Shown: positions 8,547-16,482 of the stretch, piece by piece
Layout: each line of letters opens with the position of its first letter
Numbering within the stretch: the stretch's first letter is position 1
Source: UMGS1668 sp035447605
Lineage (GTDB): Bacteria > Bacillota > Clostridia > Oscillospirales > Ruminococcaceae
Length of the DNA: 61,347 bases
Assembly: GCA_035447605.1 (NCBI GenBank)
Contig: DAOTHJ010000013.1
Coordinates: 1 to 61,347, forward strand
Direction of reading: 5' to 3'
The notes under the pieces: model-generated
What the model was told of the DNA's origin: nothing
What the model saw: only the letters and a program-made list of their open reading frames with translations
The model's database searches: none
Translations under genes and position numbers: made by a program

Positions 8547-10106
8547 GTGAAAAAAGAGCTCAAAGGCAAATTAAATGAGACATTGACTGCCGTTCTTCCC
8601 GTTTCCGGGATTATTTTGGTCCTTCACTTTACCATAGCGCCGATGCCTTCCGGCATTTTGGCGCTGTTTCTTTCTTCCGTCGTGTTTCTGATCGTCGGCA
8701 TGACGTTTTTTACGCTCGGCGCGGATTCGGGCATGACGCCGATGGGAAACCAGATGGGCGCGGTGCTCGTCAAGCTCCGGAATCTGCCTCTTTTTATCGT
8801 TACGGCCCTGCTCCTTGGCATCATGATCACCATCGCGGAACCGGATCTTCAGGTATTGGGCAACCAGATGCCGAAGACGACGCTGTTTATGCTCGGAGAG
8901 CTGGAGGTCTCGGTCGGCTCTGCGCTGATCTATGCCGTGGCGCTGGGTGTCGGGCTCTTCCTTGTTCTTGCGGTGCTCCGGATTCTTTTTAAGATCAGCC
9001 TCTCCCTGCTGATTCTTCTTTTCTACCTGCTCACGTTTCTGCTCGCCGCCTTCACTGGCCGCGAATTCCTTGCGGTCGCGTTTGACAGCGGCGGCGTCAC
9101 AACCGGCCCGATCACCGTTCCGTTTATTCTGGCGCTCGGCGTCGGCATTGCCTCTGTGCGCGGCGGAGACAGCGCCCGCGATGACAGCTTCGGCCTTGTG
9201 GGGCTCTGTTCCATCGGCCCGATCCTCGTCGTCACCCTGATGGGCATGCTGACTCCAGGCGGGATCACCTACACCTCCGAAGCGATGCCGGAGATTGACG
9301 GTTTCTCCGGCCTGATGAGAATCTACGCCGAGGCTCTGCCGCATTTTGCCCGGGAGGTGGCGCTCGCCCTCTCGCCGATTCTGGTGTTTTACCTGATTTT
9401 CCAAGTTCTGTTTTTGAAGCTGCCGAAACACGTTTTGCTGCGGACGCTGATCGGCGGGGCCATTACTTTTTTGGGCCTCGTGATCTTCCTGACCGCCGTC
9501 AATGTCGGATTCATGCCGGTCGGAAGCTATATCGGCGGCGCCATCTCCTCGCTTGAACCCAACTGGGTGCTGATCCCGGTTGGCATGCTGGTCGGATTTT
9601 TTATCGTCGCTGCGGAGCCTGCCGTCCACGTGCTCAACGAGCAGGTGGAGGATGTCACCGGCGGAGCGATCTCCCGAAAAGCGATGATGGCGGCCATGAT
9701 GATCGGCATGTCGGTCTCCGTCGGTCTTGCGATGACGCGGGTGCTGACCGGGATCTCCATCTGGTACCTGATCATTCCCGGCTATGCGCTCGCCCTCGGG
9801 TTGACTTTTTTCGTCCCCAAAATTTTTACCGCCATCGCATTCGACAGCGGCGGTGTCGCCTCCGGGCCGATGACCGCGACCTTCCTGCTCCCGTTTGCGG
9901 TGGGCGCCTGTGAAGCCGTCGGCGGCAATATCATGATGGACGCATTCGGTGTCGTCGCGATGGTCGCCATGACGCCGCTCGTCACCATCCAGATTCTCGG
10001 CGCCATCTATGCCGTCAAAGAAAAGAAAGCGGAGCGTGCGGAGATTTCCGCTGCGGAAACCACCGCCGAACTGGAAGAGAAGGAGGAAGAGATCATTGAC
10101 TTCTGA
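8547..10106 (+). CDS. Tandem-duplicated DUF1538 integral membrane protein, putative transporter
   Basis: 519 residues, strongly hydrophobic, with a clear internal duplication. The first half has IAEPDLQVL (from residue 96) and AFDSGGVTTGP followed by DSFGLVGLCSIGP; the second half repeats them as AAEPAVHVL, AFDSGGVASGP and DAFGVVAMVAMTP. Paired DSGGV-T/S-GP motifs in an inverted or tandem membrane repeat look like a transport site (inference); DUF1538 has no assigned substrate. The GTG at 8547 is chosen because AAGGCGG lies 9 nt upstream; an in-frame start at 8502 has no ribosome site. Two P-II-like genes follow, the first overlapping this gene's stop by 11 bp, so it is very likely P-II-regulated. 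The charged tail (EEKEEEIIDF) is cytosolic in style. Confidence 0.88.
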   Translation: MKKELKGKLNETLTAVLPVSGIILVLHFTIAPMPSGILALFLSSVVFLIVGMTFFTLGADSGMTPMGNQMGAVLVKLRNLPLFIVTALLLGIMITIAEPDLQVLGNQMPKTTLFMLGELEVSVGSALIYAVALGVGLFLVLAVLRILFKISLSLLILLFYLLTFLLAAFTGREFLAVAFDSGGVTTGPITVPFILALGVGIASVRGGDSARDDSFGLVGLCSIGPILVVTLMGMLTPGGITYTSEAMPEIDGFSGLMRIYAEALPHFAREVALALSPILVFYLIFQVLFLKLPKHVLLRTLIGGAITFLGLVIFLTAVNVGFMPVGSYIGGAISSLEPNWVLIPVGMLVGFFIVAAEPAVHVLNEQVEDVTGGAISRKAMMAAMMIGMSVSVGLAMTRVLTGISIWYLIIPGYALALGLTFFVPKIFTAIAFDSGGVASGPMTATFLLPFAVGACEAVGGNIMMDAFGVVAMVAMTPLVTIQILGAIYAVKEKKAERAEISAAETTAELEEKEEEIIDF

Positions 10107-10470
10107 AAACCCTTCCCGCAGAAAATACGATCCTGTCGAGATGCTGGTCACGATTGTGGACCGCGGGCTCGGCGAAAAAGTGGTGGGCTTCAATCAGGCA
10201 CAGGACGTCAAGGTCAATATGATCTGCCTCGGGCGCGGCACCGCCAACTCCCATATCCTTGATCTGCTGGGCCTCGGCTCCACAGAAAAAGACGTCGTGC
10301 TGAGTTTCGTGCCCGTCAGCCGGGTGCAGGAGGCGCTCGCCAATCTCAGCGAGAAGATGGAATTCAAAAAGCCGGGAAAGGGCATCGCTTTTTCGATTCC
10401 GATCAACAGCATCGCCGGCGCGAATGTCCTCCACTATTTCACCACCGCATCCCTTGAGGAGGAGGTATAA
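10096..10470 (+). CDS. P-II-like regulatory protein 1
   Basis: 124 residues from a TTG start at 10096, preceded by AGGAGG at 10081-10086. It overlaps the end of the DUF1538 gene by 11 bp, a sign of translational coupling. The fold pattern matches P-II trimers: a first strand MLVTIVDRGLGEKVVG, a glycine-rich nucleotide region CLGRGTANSHILDLLGLG, and PGKGIAFSIPINSIAG near the C terminus, equivalent to the B/C-loop region. The T-loop lacks the usual uridylylated tyrosine context, so GlnD-type modification is unlikely. It probably senses a nucleotide or metabolite and binds the membrane protein (inference from operon). Confidence 0.82.
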   Translation: MTSENPSRRKYDPVEMLVTIVDRGLGEKVVGFNQAQDVKVNMICLGRGTANSHILDLLGLGSTEKDVVLSFVPVSRVQEALANLSEKMEFKKPGKGIAFSIPINSIAGANVLHYFTTASLEEEV

Positions 10471-10472
10471 AC

Positions 10473-10814
10473 ATGGATGAACATAAAACCGAGTATTCCC
10501 TGATTGTCACCATCGTGAACCGCGGCTACTCCGACGAGGTGATGGACGCGGCAAGAGAGGCCGGCGCGCAGGGCGGCACCATCCTCTATTCCCGCGGCGC
10601 GGGCATCCATGAGACAGAGACCTTCTTCGGCATCTCCATCCAGCCGGAAAAGGAACTGGTGCTGATTCTCGCAAAAGAAGAGATCCGTGCTTCGATCATG
10701 CAGGCCATCATCCGAAAAGCCGGCCTCAACAGCGAGGGCCGCGGCCTCTCCTTCTCGCTGCCCGTGAGCGCGGTCGCCGGCATCTGCCACCTGAATAACG
10801 AAAACAACCCCTGA
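10473..10814 (+). CDS. P-II-like regulatory protein 2
   Basis: 113 residues, beginning 2 bp after the first P-II-like gene, with GAGGAGG just before. Features are AAREAGAQGGTILYSRGAG, FFGISIQPEKELVLIL and GLSFSLPVSAVAG, all typical of P-II-like proteins encoded beside membrane transporters. It is diverged from its neighbour, so the pair could form heterotrimers or sense different ligands. Its position last in the operon, before a strong terminator, completes a DUF1538-PII-PII cassette. Confidence 0.85.
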   Translation: MDEHKTEYSLIVTIVNRGYSDEVMDAAREAGAQGGTILYSRGAGIHETETFFGISIQPEKELVLILAKEEIRASIMQAIIRKAGLNSEGRGLSFSLPVSAVAGICHLNNENNP

Positions 10815-10830
10815 ATTTCCTTTGATACAC

Positions 10831-10872
10831 AAAAATCCCTTCCGCCGAAAAGCGGAGGGGATTTTTATTTTA
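10831..10872 (+). terminator. Terminator of DUF1538/P-II operon
   Basis: CCCTTCCGC-CGAAAA-GCGGAGGGG stem-loop followed by ATTTTTATTTTA. Confidence 0.9.
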
Positions 10873-10940
10873 TAAAACTGCGTCTTCCTCCGGGTACAAA
10901 CTGCGCCGGATATTCCGGTTTTTGCACATCCGGACGGGCC

Positions 10941-11190
10941 TCCTGCGGCTCTGAAAGGCTGTCGCCGTTCAGGAGGGCTGTCCGAAGAGGCGAAATTCGG
11001 CCGGGCCGGAAAACATACTCGACCGGAAAACAATGCTCCCAGCCTGCCGGCGGGTGTCCTGCGGCTCTGAAAGGCTGTCGCAGTTCAGGAGGGCTGTCCG
11101 AAAAGGCGAAATTCGGTCGGACCGGAAACCATACTCGTCCGGAAACGACATACTCAACTCGCCGTCAGGTATCCGGCGGCTCAGGAGGAG
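10941..11190. repeat. 116-bp tandem repeat beside the cys-rich gene, two good copies and one degenerate
   Basis: A 90-bp block starting TCCTGCGGCTCTGAAAGGCT occurs at 10941-11030 and again at 11057-11146, about 90 percent identical by eye, period 116 bp. A third, decayed copy begins near 11172 and overlaps the 3' end of the convergent minus-strand cysteine-rich gene. There is no reading frame in the two good copies. Confidence 0.8.
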
Positions 11191-11506
11191 TGTCCCGAGA
11201 GTTTTCTGGAGGAACAGCATCCGGCGGTTCGGGTTTTTCTCCTGTATTTGCGGCAACCACCGCGGCGATCTCGGGATACCGCGCCATCAGCCTGTCATAA
11301 TTTTCCCGGAGATGCGGGAACAGGCAGTCCTTGCAGTTCTTGATGCCGTCTTTCGTAAACGTGAAATTGCCGCCGCAGCGATCGCCCAACATATACAGCG
11401 GGCAGTAACAAAACATACAGTTGAAATTGTCGGGATCGTCGGTTTTATGGCAGGGAAAGAATTCGCAGTCCCTGTGCTGAAAATATTTATATTTTTCCGT
11501 CTTCAA
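11165..11506 (-). CDS. Cysteine-rich small domain protein (B12-operon associated)
   Basis: 113 residues from a TTG at 11506 that overlaps the ATPase stop. Eight cysteines lie in the first 61 residues (14, 19, 30, 33, 35, 44, 58, 61), in the order DCEFFPCH, FNCMFCYCPLY, CGGNF, GIKNCKDCLFPH. This matches the cysteine-rich small domain family commonly found beside cobalamin or corrinoid genes; it probably binds a metal such as zinc or cobalt. The tail after residue 85 is proline- and glutamate-rich and ends in the tandem repeat region, so it may have been extended by the repeat. It is the last gene of the riboswitch operon. Exact role unknown. Confidence 0.82.
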   Translation of the reverse strand: MKTEKYKYFQHRDCEFFPCHKTDDPDNFNCMFCYCPLYMLGDRCGGNFTFTKDGIKNCKDCLFPHLRENYDRLMARYPEIAAVVAANTGEKPEPPDAVPPENSRDTPPEPPDT

Positions 11507-12618
11507 ATCCGCTCCTCTCCGGGCGTCTCCAAAGTTCCGTCCGCCTTCGCCGCCTCGATCAGTTCCGTGATCCGCCGGTTGCTTTCGCCGACCGGCGCGC
11601 CGGCGTCGATCACCCTGCGGCAGTGCCGCATGGTCTCCAGCGCCTCCCGGAAAGTCTCGTCGCGGATGGCGCAGAACGGCTTTTCGGCGATCACCCGTGC
11701 GGCAAGATGTTTTGCCAGACGATAATCGACGTCGCCCGGGTCGAGGATGCCGGTACAGAAGGGTACGCCCTGACGCTGTAACCTCCGATAGACCGGAATC
11801 CCGCTGCCGCCGCCCGCGATCACAAAGACCTCGGGCTCGCCCTCCGTCGTTGGAAGCTCCACGCTGCCGAAGGAAACGTCGTAGGCGCCCTCCCCCAGAT
11901 CATAAAGCCAGCGGACGGCCTCATCCCGGAAGATCTCCTCCGGCGGACCATAGCGGAAGATCGTGTCGCCCTTGACGCAGATCACCTTGTCGGAAACCTT
12001 CTGCGCGAGGTCGATCTCATGCAGCGACATCACAACCGTGATCTGCCGCTCATGGGCCATATGCCGCAGGATGTCGAGCAGCTCGAGCTTATACCGAATG
12101 TCAAGATAGGCCGTCGGCTCATCGAGCACGATGATCTCCGGCTGCTGGCAGAAAGCCCGGGAAAGCAGAATCCGCTGCCGCTGCCCGTCGCTGATCCGGT
12201 TAAAATCCTTTTCGGCGAGGTCCTCCACGCGCATGATCTCCATGGCGTTCTGCACGATCTTTTCGTCCTCGGCCGTCAGGAGGCCCATCCGGCCGGTGTA
12301 GGGATAGCGGCCCGTGGCCACGATATCCCGGCAGGTCATGAGCTCGGTGCGTACGCGCTCCGTGAGCATGATGGCCATCCGGGTGGAGAGTTCCTTATAG
12401 GTCATCTGCGCGACGTCGTCTCCGCCGATCCAAACCGTTCCGGCGACGAGGCGGAGCTGCTTAAACAGGCTCTTAAGAATCGTGGATTTTCCGGCGCCGT
12501 TCGGACCGATCAGCGTGACGATCTCGCCTTTTCCGATGCCGAGGGCGATGTCGTGAATCAGCGCCTTCCCATTATATCCGACGCTCAGATTTTTTGTCTC
12601 CAGATGCCACTCGCTCAT
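11503..12618 (-). CDS. FecE/BtuD-type ABC transporter ATPase with extra C-terminal domain
   Basis: 371 residues. The ABC domain (about 1-250) has Walker A GPNGAGKST (38-46), signature ISDGQRQRI instead of LSGGQ, Walker B IIVLDEP (162-168) and the switch histidine in SLHEID. It would power import by the permease encoded next to it. Residues 255-371 are an added domain starting EVFVIAGGGSGIP, which looks like a small nucleotide-binding or Rossmann-like module; its role is unknown. The family's usual length is about 255-260, so the extension is real. Operon position and the cobalamin riboswitch upstream point to a B12, cobinamide or cobalt-complex importer. AGGAG lies 10 nt upstream of ATG. Confidence 0.9.
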   Translation of the reverse strand: MSEWHLETKNLSVGYNGKALIHDIALGIGKGEIVTLIGPNGAGKSTILKSLFKQLRLVAGTVWIGGDDVAQMTYKELSTRMAIMLTERVRTELMTCRDIVATGRYPYTGRMGLLTAEDEKIVQNAMEIMRVEDLAEKDFNRISDGQRQRILLSRAFCQQPEIIVLDEPTAYLDIRYKLELLDILRHMAHERQITVVMSLHEIDLAQKVSDKVICVKGDTIFRYGPPEEIFRDEAVRWLYDLGEGAYDVSFGSVELPTTEGEPEVFVIAGGGSGIPVYRRLQRQGVPFCTGILDPGDVDYRLAKHLAARVIAEKPFCAIRDETFREALETMRHCRRVIDAGAPVGESNRRITELIEAAKADGTLETPGEERI

Positions 12619-12622
12619 ATCT

Positions 12623-13678
12623 TTAGTACTCCTGACGTTTTTTCAGCATGATCAGAATCACGATGGGTGCGCCGAACACTGCGGTCACGGTGCTGACGTT
12701 GAGCTCCGTGGGGGCAAAGGCCGTCCGCGCGATCAAATCGCAGAGCATGCAAAAGACCGCACCGCCGAGAAACAGCGTGGGAATCACGATAATCGGCTTT
12801 GCCGTATGCAGGACCTTTTTAATCAGAAACGGCACCGCGATGCCCACAAAGGAGATCGGCCCGGCAAAGGCCGTTACGCAGGCGGTGAGAATGCTCGAAA
12901 GCAGGATGACCGCCACCCGCAGCAGCCGGATATTGACGCCCACGCTTTGGGCATAGGCCTCCCCCATCTGGAACGCGCCGATAGGCTTTGAGAGCAGAAA
13001 CGTCAGCAGGAACGCGACGGAAACGATCCAAAAGGCGGTGTGCACATTGCTCCAGCCGACGCTCGAAAAGCTGCCGAGCGACCAGTTGTGCAGATTGACG
13101 ATATCCGAATCGTCGGCGAAGGTCACGACAAAATCCGTGACGGCGGAACAGATATAGCCCACCATGATGCCGGCGATCAGCAGAATGGGCATCTGCCGGA
13201 GCTTTCGCGAGAGCAGCAGGATGAAGCCGGTGACCATCAGGGAGCCGAACAATGCCGCCAGAATGAGCACGGAGGAGGAGACCTCCCGAAAGCGCCCGAG
13301 AAAATAGATCATCACGAGCGCGACGACCATCTTGGCTCCGGAGGAGATACCGAGCACATATGGCCCGGCGATGGGATTGCGGAAAAAGGTCTGGAGCAGA
13401 AAGCCCGACAGCGCAAGCGCGCCGCCGAGCAGCGCCGACAGAAAAATCCGCGGCAGGCGGATCTGCCAGATGATCCGGTACTGCGCCGTCTCCTCCCCCA
13501 CGCGCCCGAAGAGAACCTCAAAGACCTCCTCCGGGGTGATCGCGACGCTGCCGGAGCAGATATTGACGACCGCAATGAAGAAAAAAGCGGCGATTAGAAA
13601 AAGAAGAATCCATAGATACCGGGACCTTGCCTTCAGGCGGTCCGTCATCCATGCGGGAGTTTTGATGTCAGCGTTCAT
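12623..13678 (-). CDS. FecCD/BtuC-type ABC transporter permease
   Basis: 351 residues, about nine to ten membrane spans. Family motifs include RLPRIFLSALLGGALALSGF near residue 80, NPIAGPYVLGISSGAKM, and GPISFVGIAVPFLIKK near the coupling helix. These permeases import siderophores, heme or vitamin B12 as homodimers with a FecE/BtuD ATPase. The start is the ATG at 13678 preceded by GAGAGG; an in-frame TTG at 13702 overlaps the preceding gene and is rejected. It lies between the binding-protein gene and the ATPase gene. Confidence 0.92.
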   Translation of the reverse strand: MNADIKTPAWMTDRLKARSRYLWILLFLIAAFFFIAVVNICSGSVAITPEEVFEVLFGRVGEETAQYRIIWQIRLPRIFLSALLGGALALSGFLLQTFFRNPIAGPYVLGISSGAKMVVALVMIYFLGRFREVSSSVLILAALFGSLMVTGFILLLSRKLRQMPILLIAGIMVGYICSAVTDFVVTFADDSDIVNLHNWSLGSFSSVGWSNVHTAFWIVSVAFLLTFLLSKPIGAFQMGEAYAQSVGVNIRLLRVAVILLSSILTACVTAFAGPISFVGIAVPFLIKKVLHTAKPIIVIPTLFLGGAVFCMLCDLIARTAFAPTELNVSTVTAVFGAPIVILIMLKKRQEY

Positions 13679-13698
13679 AGTTCCTCTCAGACGGTTTT

Positions 13699-14937
13699 TC
13701 AATATAGTTTATACAGGAACGTCGGCTGAACCTCCGTTCCGTCGTCGGACGTCAACATCAGGTGGATGTCGTGCACGATCTCGCCGTTGACGTCGGAGGC
13801 CTGATACAGATATTTGGTCGTGCACCAGACGTTGCCCTCCCGGACGGCCTTGAAATCGGCAAACAGCTCGTTTTTGGCTAGCAGCTCGTCGACGGATTCC
13901 AGCGGCTCGTCGATGGAGGCGTTGTAGATCAGAAAATCGGCGTCCCGCGCGGAGGCATAGAACGTCTCCATATCCATCGTGACCGAGGAGGAGGCCGTCT
14001 CGGAATCCCCGAGGTCGGAAAAGATATAGCGCCCGCCGGCCATCTCAATCATCTTCGGGATGTAGTCGCCGGATTTTTTGGTCACGATCGCCCCGTTGGA
14101 GTTGATATAGAAAAAGGCGACCGTTTTTTCGGTGTTGACGAAATTCTCAAGTTCGGCCGCGTATTGTTTCTGCACGGCAAAAATCTCCTCCGCCGCATCC
14201 TCTTTACCCAGAAGGACGGCGTAGGCCTTGATCCACTCGGTCCGGCCCAGAGGCTCCGGCTCGTAGCTCGATAGATCGATCCAGACCGGGATGCCGAGCT
14301 CCTCGAGCTTATCCTGTACTTTCGGCGAATGGAGAATCATCGTCGATTCCACGGCGAGATCGCAGCCCTCCGAGAGAATCAGCTCGTAATCCGGCGCGCT
14401 GTATTTGCCGGCGTAGAGGATCTCTCCCTCCTCCATCGCCCGGGCCGCGTTCTCAAGATACCAGCCGTCGGCCTCCAGCCCGGAGAAGCGGATGTCCGAA
14501 AGGGCATCCAGCGCGTCGAACTGGCACATGGCGGCGGTCGCCGCAAGGTAGATGTGCTTCAGCGGTTGCTGCAGGACGATGAAGCGGCTCTCGGCGCCGG
14601 AGGGCACCTCCGCCCCTTCCGGGACGACCAGATAGCTGCGCGCATCGCTGATCCGAATGACCGCGTAGCCGCCTTCGTAAAAGTATACATCAAAGCACTT
14701 CGCATCGTCCAGCTCCATTGTGGAGACATAGACGAGCCCGTCGATGAAGGGAGCATCCGGATCGGCGGAAGTCTCTTCGGATTCCGCCGGCACGGATACG
14801 GCGGCACCGGAGGATTCCGATTCCGCCGTCTCGGCTGCGGCCGTATCGGCTGCGGCCGTCCCGGCTTCGGCTGCGCTGCATCCCGAAAAAAGCACTGTCA
14901 AAAGGGCAAGAAGCAGCGCGGCAAACTTAATTTTCAT
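13699..14937 (-). CDS. ABC transporter substrate-binding lipoprotein (FecB/BtuF type)
   Basis: 412 residues from ATG 14937. A signal peptide ends in the lipobox FSGC (Cys20), followed by an Ala/Glu/Ser-rich linker to about residue 65. The rest follows the type III binding-protein plan: VEGAE-type N lobe, GCDLAVESTMILHSPKVQDKLEELG bridging helix region, LGIPVWIDLSS, and a C lobe with FYINSNGAIVTKKSGDYIPKMIEMAGG. It would capture a metal chelate or corrinoid at the outer membrane face and feed the permease. The ATG overlaps the 3' end of the upstream repeat lipoprotein by 11 bp, so translation is coupled. Ligand is inferred from the cobalamin riboswitch only. Confidence 0.87.
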   Translation of the reverse strand: MKIKFAALLLALLTVLFSGCSAAEAGTAAADTAAAETAESESSGAAVSVPAESEETSADPDAPFIDGLVYVSTMELDDAKCFDVYFYEGGYAVIRISDARSYLVVPEGAEVPSGAESRFIVLQQPLKHIYLAATAAMCQFDALDALSDIRFSGLEADGWYLENAARAMEEGEILYAGKYSAPDYELILSEGCDLAVESTMILHSPKVQDKLEELGIPVWIDLSSYEPEPLGRTEWIKAYAVLLGKEDAAEEIFAVQKQYAAELENFVNTEKTVAFFYINSNGAIVTKKSGDYIPKMIEMAGGRYIFSDLGDSETASSSVTMDMETFYASARDADFLIYNASIDEPLESVDELLAKNELFADFKAVREGNVWCTTKYLYQASDVNGEIVHDIHLMLTSDDGTEVQPTFLYKLY

Positions 14938-16390
14938 AGATCGTAAACACATAATCGACCACATGCGGGCTGCCCATGGCGACGGTTTCGGCGCTGACCG
15001 GCGTCTCTCCGTTCAGAACAACCGGAATCACGAACGTGGAATCCCCGCCCTCGTTTGTATTAAAATATTTCTCACCGTTTACTTCCGCGTAGGTGTAATT
15101 CGAGCTGCTGAAGACGATGGTGGCGAAGGCCGTGCCGTCCCGCATCTCAACGCCGGCGCAGGAGATCGTGACGCGGCCGGAACCTCCTGTGAAAGAAAAC
15201 GTATAGGCATCCTCTCCCTCCGCGGCAGGCTCCTCCCCGGTGGAAACAAGGGAATCGGTGCGGAAGGTCAGCGTACGGTCGTACCATTTGGCGGTGCTCT
15301 CCGAATAGACGGCGACCGGCATCTCGCTGCCGAGCGCCGGAACGGCAAATGTGTAGGTATACGCGCCGGAAGCATCCGCCACGGCCGCGACGCGTTCCGT
15401 CTCTGCGGCCTGAAGAGCATCCTTCGCGAGGCCGACATAGAGCAGGCCGTAATTGTTGTTGGCCGCGGTCACGCAGGCCGTCATCACGCCGTCTTTTACC
15501 GTCAGCGTGCAGGCCGTAACCTTGAAGAGCGCGGAATCGGAGGTCACTTCCATGGTATAGACGCCGTCCTCCGGAACCGTACCGGATGCGACGGCAAGCG
15601 CTGTGGAATCAAAATAGAGCACATGATCCGTCCATGAATTGCCGGAGGCCGAATGGAAGGCGACGGCGACGTCCTTGTCGAGCGACGGGATCTCCACCGT
15701 GAAGCGAAGCCCCTCGCCGGGCAAAACCGCCTCCGCGGCCGTTCCGGCAAAAACGGCGTCGCAGTCGGCATCCGTAACCGTCAGTTCCGCCGTCATCACG
15801 CCGTCCTTTACCGAAAGCGCGCAGGCGGAGACGGCCGGGCCATCCGATTCGGCATCGACCGTGTAGGAACCATCCTTCGGCACAAGGTCATACGGCTGAA
15901 GGCTCCCGGAGAGGAACTGCAGCGTGCGGTCGTACCACTTTTCATACTTGATCGACCATGAGGCGACCGCCGTATCGGTATCGAGCGCCTCAATGGGCAG
16001 CGCGAAGGTATGCGCGCCGTCCTCGTCGAGCACAGAGGGGATCCACTCGCTCTGCGGCACGGCATCCGCCTCGGCGCCGGTGCCGGGATAGAGATAGCCG
16101 TACCCGGTGCCGCTCATCGTCAATACCGCCGTCATCTTCCCCTCCCGGACATGCAGGATGCATTTGACGACGCGAAACATTTCGGCATTGGAGTTGACCC
16201 CGATCGTATAAAGCCCATCGGGAACGGCGCCTTCCGTCTCCGGAGCCGCGGCGCTTTCTTCTGCGGATGTGACCGGCTCCGAAGCGGCTTCGGACGATTC
16301 CTCCGCCGGAGAACCTGCGCAGGCCGAGAGCGCCAGAAGCAGCAGCAGACAGCAGAGCAGCCCGGCGAGGCGGGAAAGTTTTCTTTTCAT
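14927..16390 (-). CDS. Lipoprotein with four repeated about 100-residue domains, function unknown
   Basis: 487 residues. A signal peptide ends at lipobox LSAC (Cys24), then an acidic Ser/Glu/Ala linker to about residue 55. Three similar units start at DGLYTIGVNS, DGSYTVDAES and DGVYTMEVTS; each then has a CxLxV...GxMTAxxT stretch and, in units 1 and 3, ends in KWYDRTLxF. A fourth, diverged unit starts DAYTFSFTGGSGRVTISC. The beta-rich layout with a Y/D-containing final strand recalls NEAT heme-binding domains, but I cannot establish homology by eye. It sits between the fused chelatase and the binding protein, starts after AAAGGAG, and is under the B12 riboswitch, so it probably binds a tetrapyrrole, corrinoid or metal at the surface (inference). 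Confidence 0.8.
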   Translation of the reverse strand: MKRKLSRLAGLLCCLLLLLALSACAGSPAEESSEAASEPVTSAEESAAAPETEGAVPDGLYTIGVNSNAEMFRVVKCILHVREGKMTAVLTMSGTGYGYLYPGTGAEADAVPQSEWIPSVLDEDGAHTFALPIEALDTDTAVASWSIKYEKWYDRTLQFLSGSLQPYDLVPKDGSYTVDAESDGPAVSACALSVKDGVMTAELTVTDADCDAVFAGTAAEAVLPGEGLRFTVEIPSLDKDVAVAFHSASGNSWTDHVLYFDSTALAVASGTVPEDGVYTMEVTSDSALFKVTACTLTVKDGVMTACVTAANNNYGLLYVGLAKDALQAAETERVAAVADASGAYTYTFAVPALGSEMPVAVYSESTAKWYDRTLTFRTDSLVSTGEEPAAEGEDAYTFSFTGGSGRVTISCAGVEMRDGTAFATIVFSSSNYTYAEVNGEKYFNTNEGGDSTFVIPVVLNGETPVSAETVAMGSPHVVDYVFTIYEN

Positions 16391-16416
16391 ATGGTTTCTC
16401 CTTTAACGTCCACGGC

Positions 16417-16445
16417 GGACGTCGGTTTTTTGAGCACCGACGTCC
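16417..16445 (-). other. Intercistronic 10-bp stem-loop between the fused cbiK and the repeat lipoprotein
   Basis: Perfect arms GGACGTCGGT and ACCGACGTCC with a 9-nt loop. No T tract follows on the minus strand, so it is not a normal terminator; it could set mRNA stability or relative expression of the two genes. Confidence 0.6.
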
Positions 16446-16482
16446 TCCGCGAATCCTCCCTGTTTTTTAAAATCGCTGAAAA

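Noticed and set aside
10009..10095. Longer N terminus for the first P-II-like protein
   Set aside because: It overlaps the DUF1538 gene heavily and encodes an Arg/Lys-rich peptide unlike P-II; the TTG at 10096 has an AGGAGG site.
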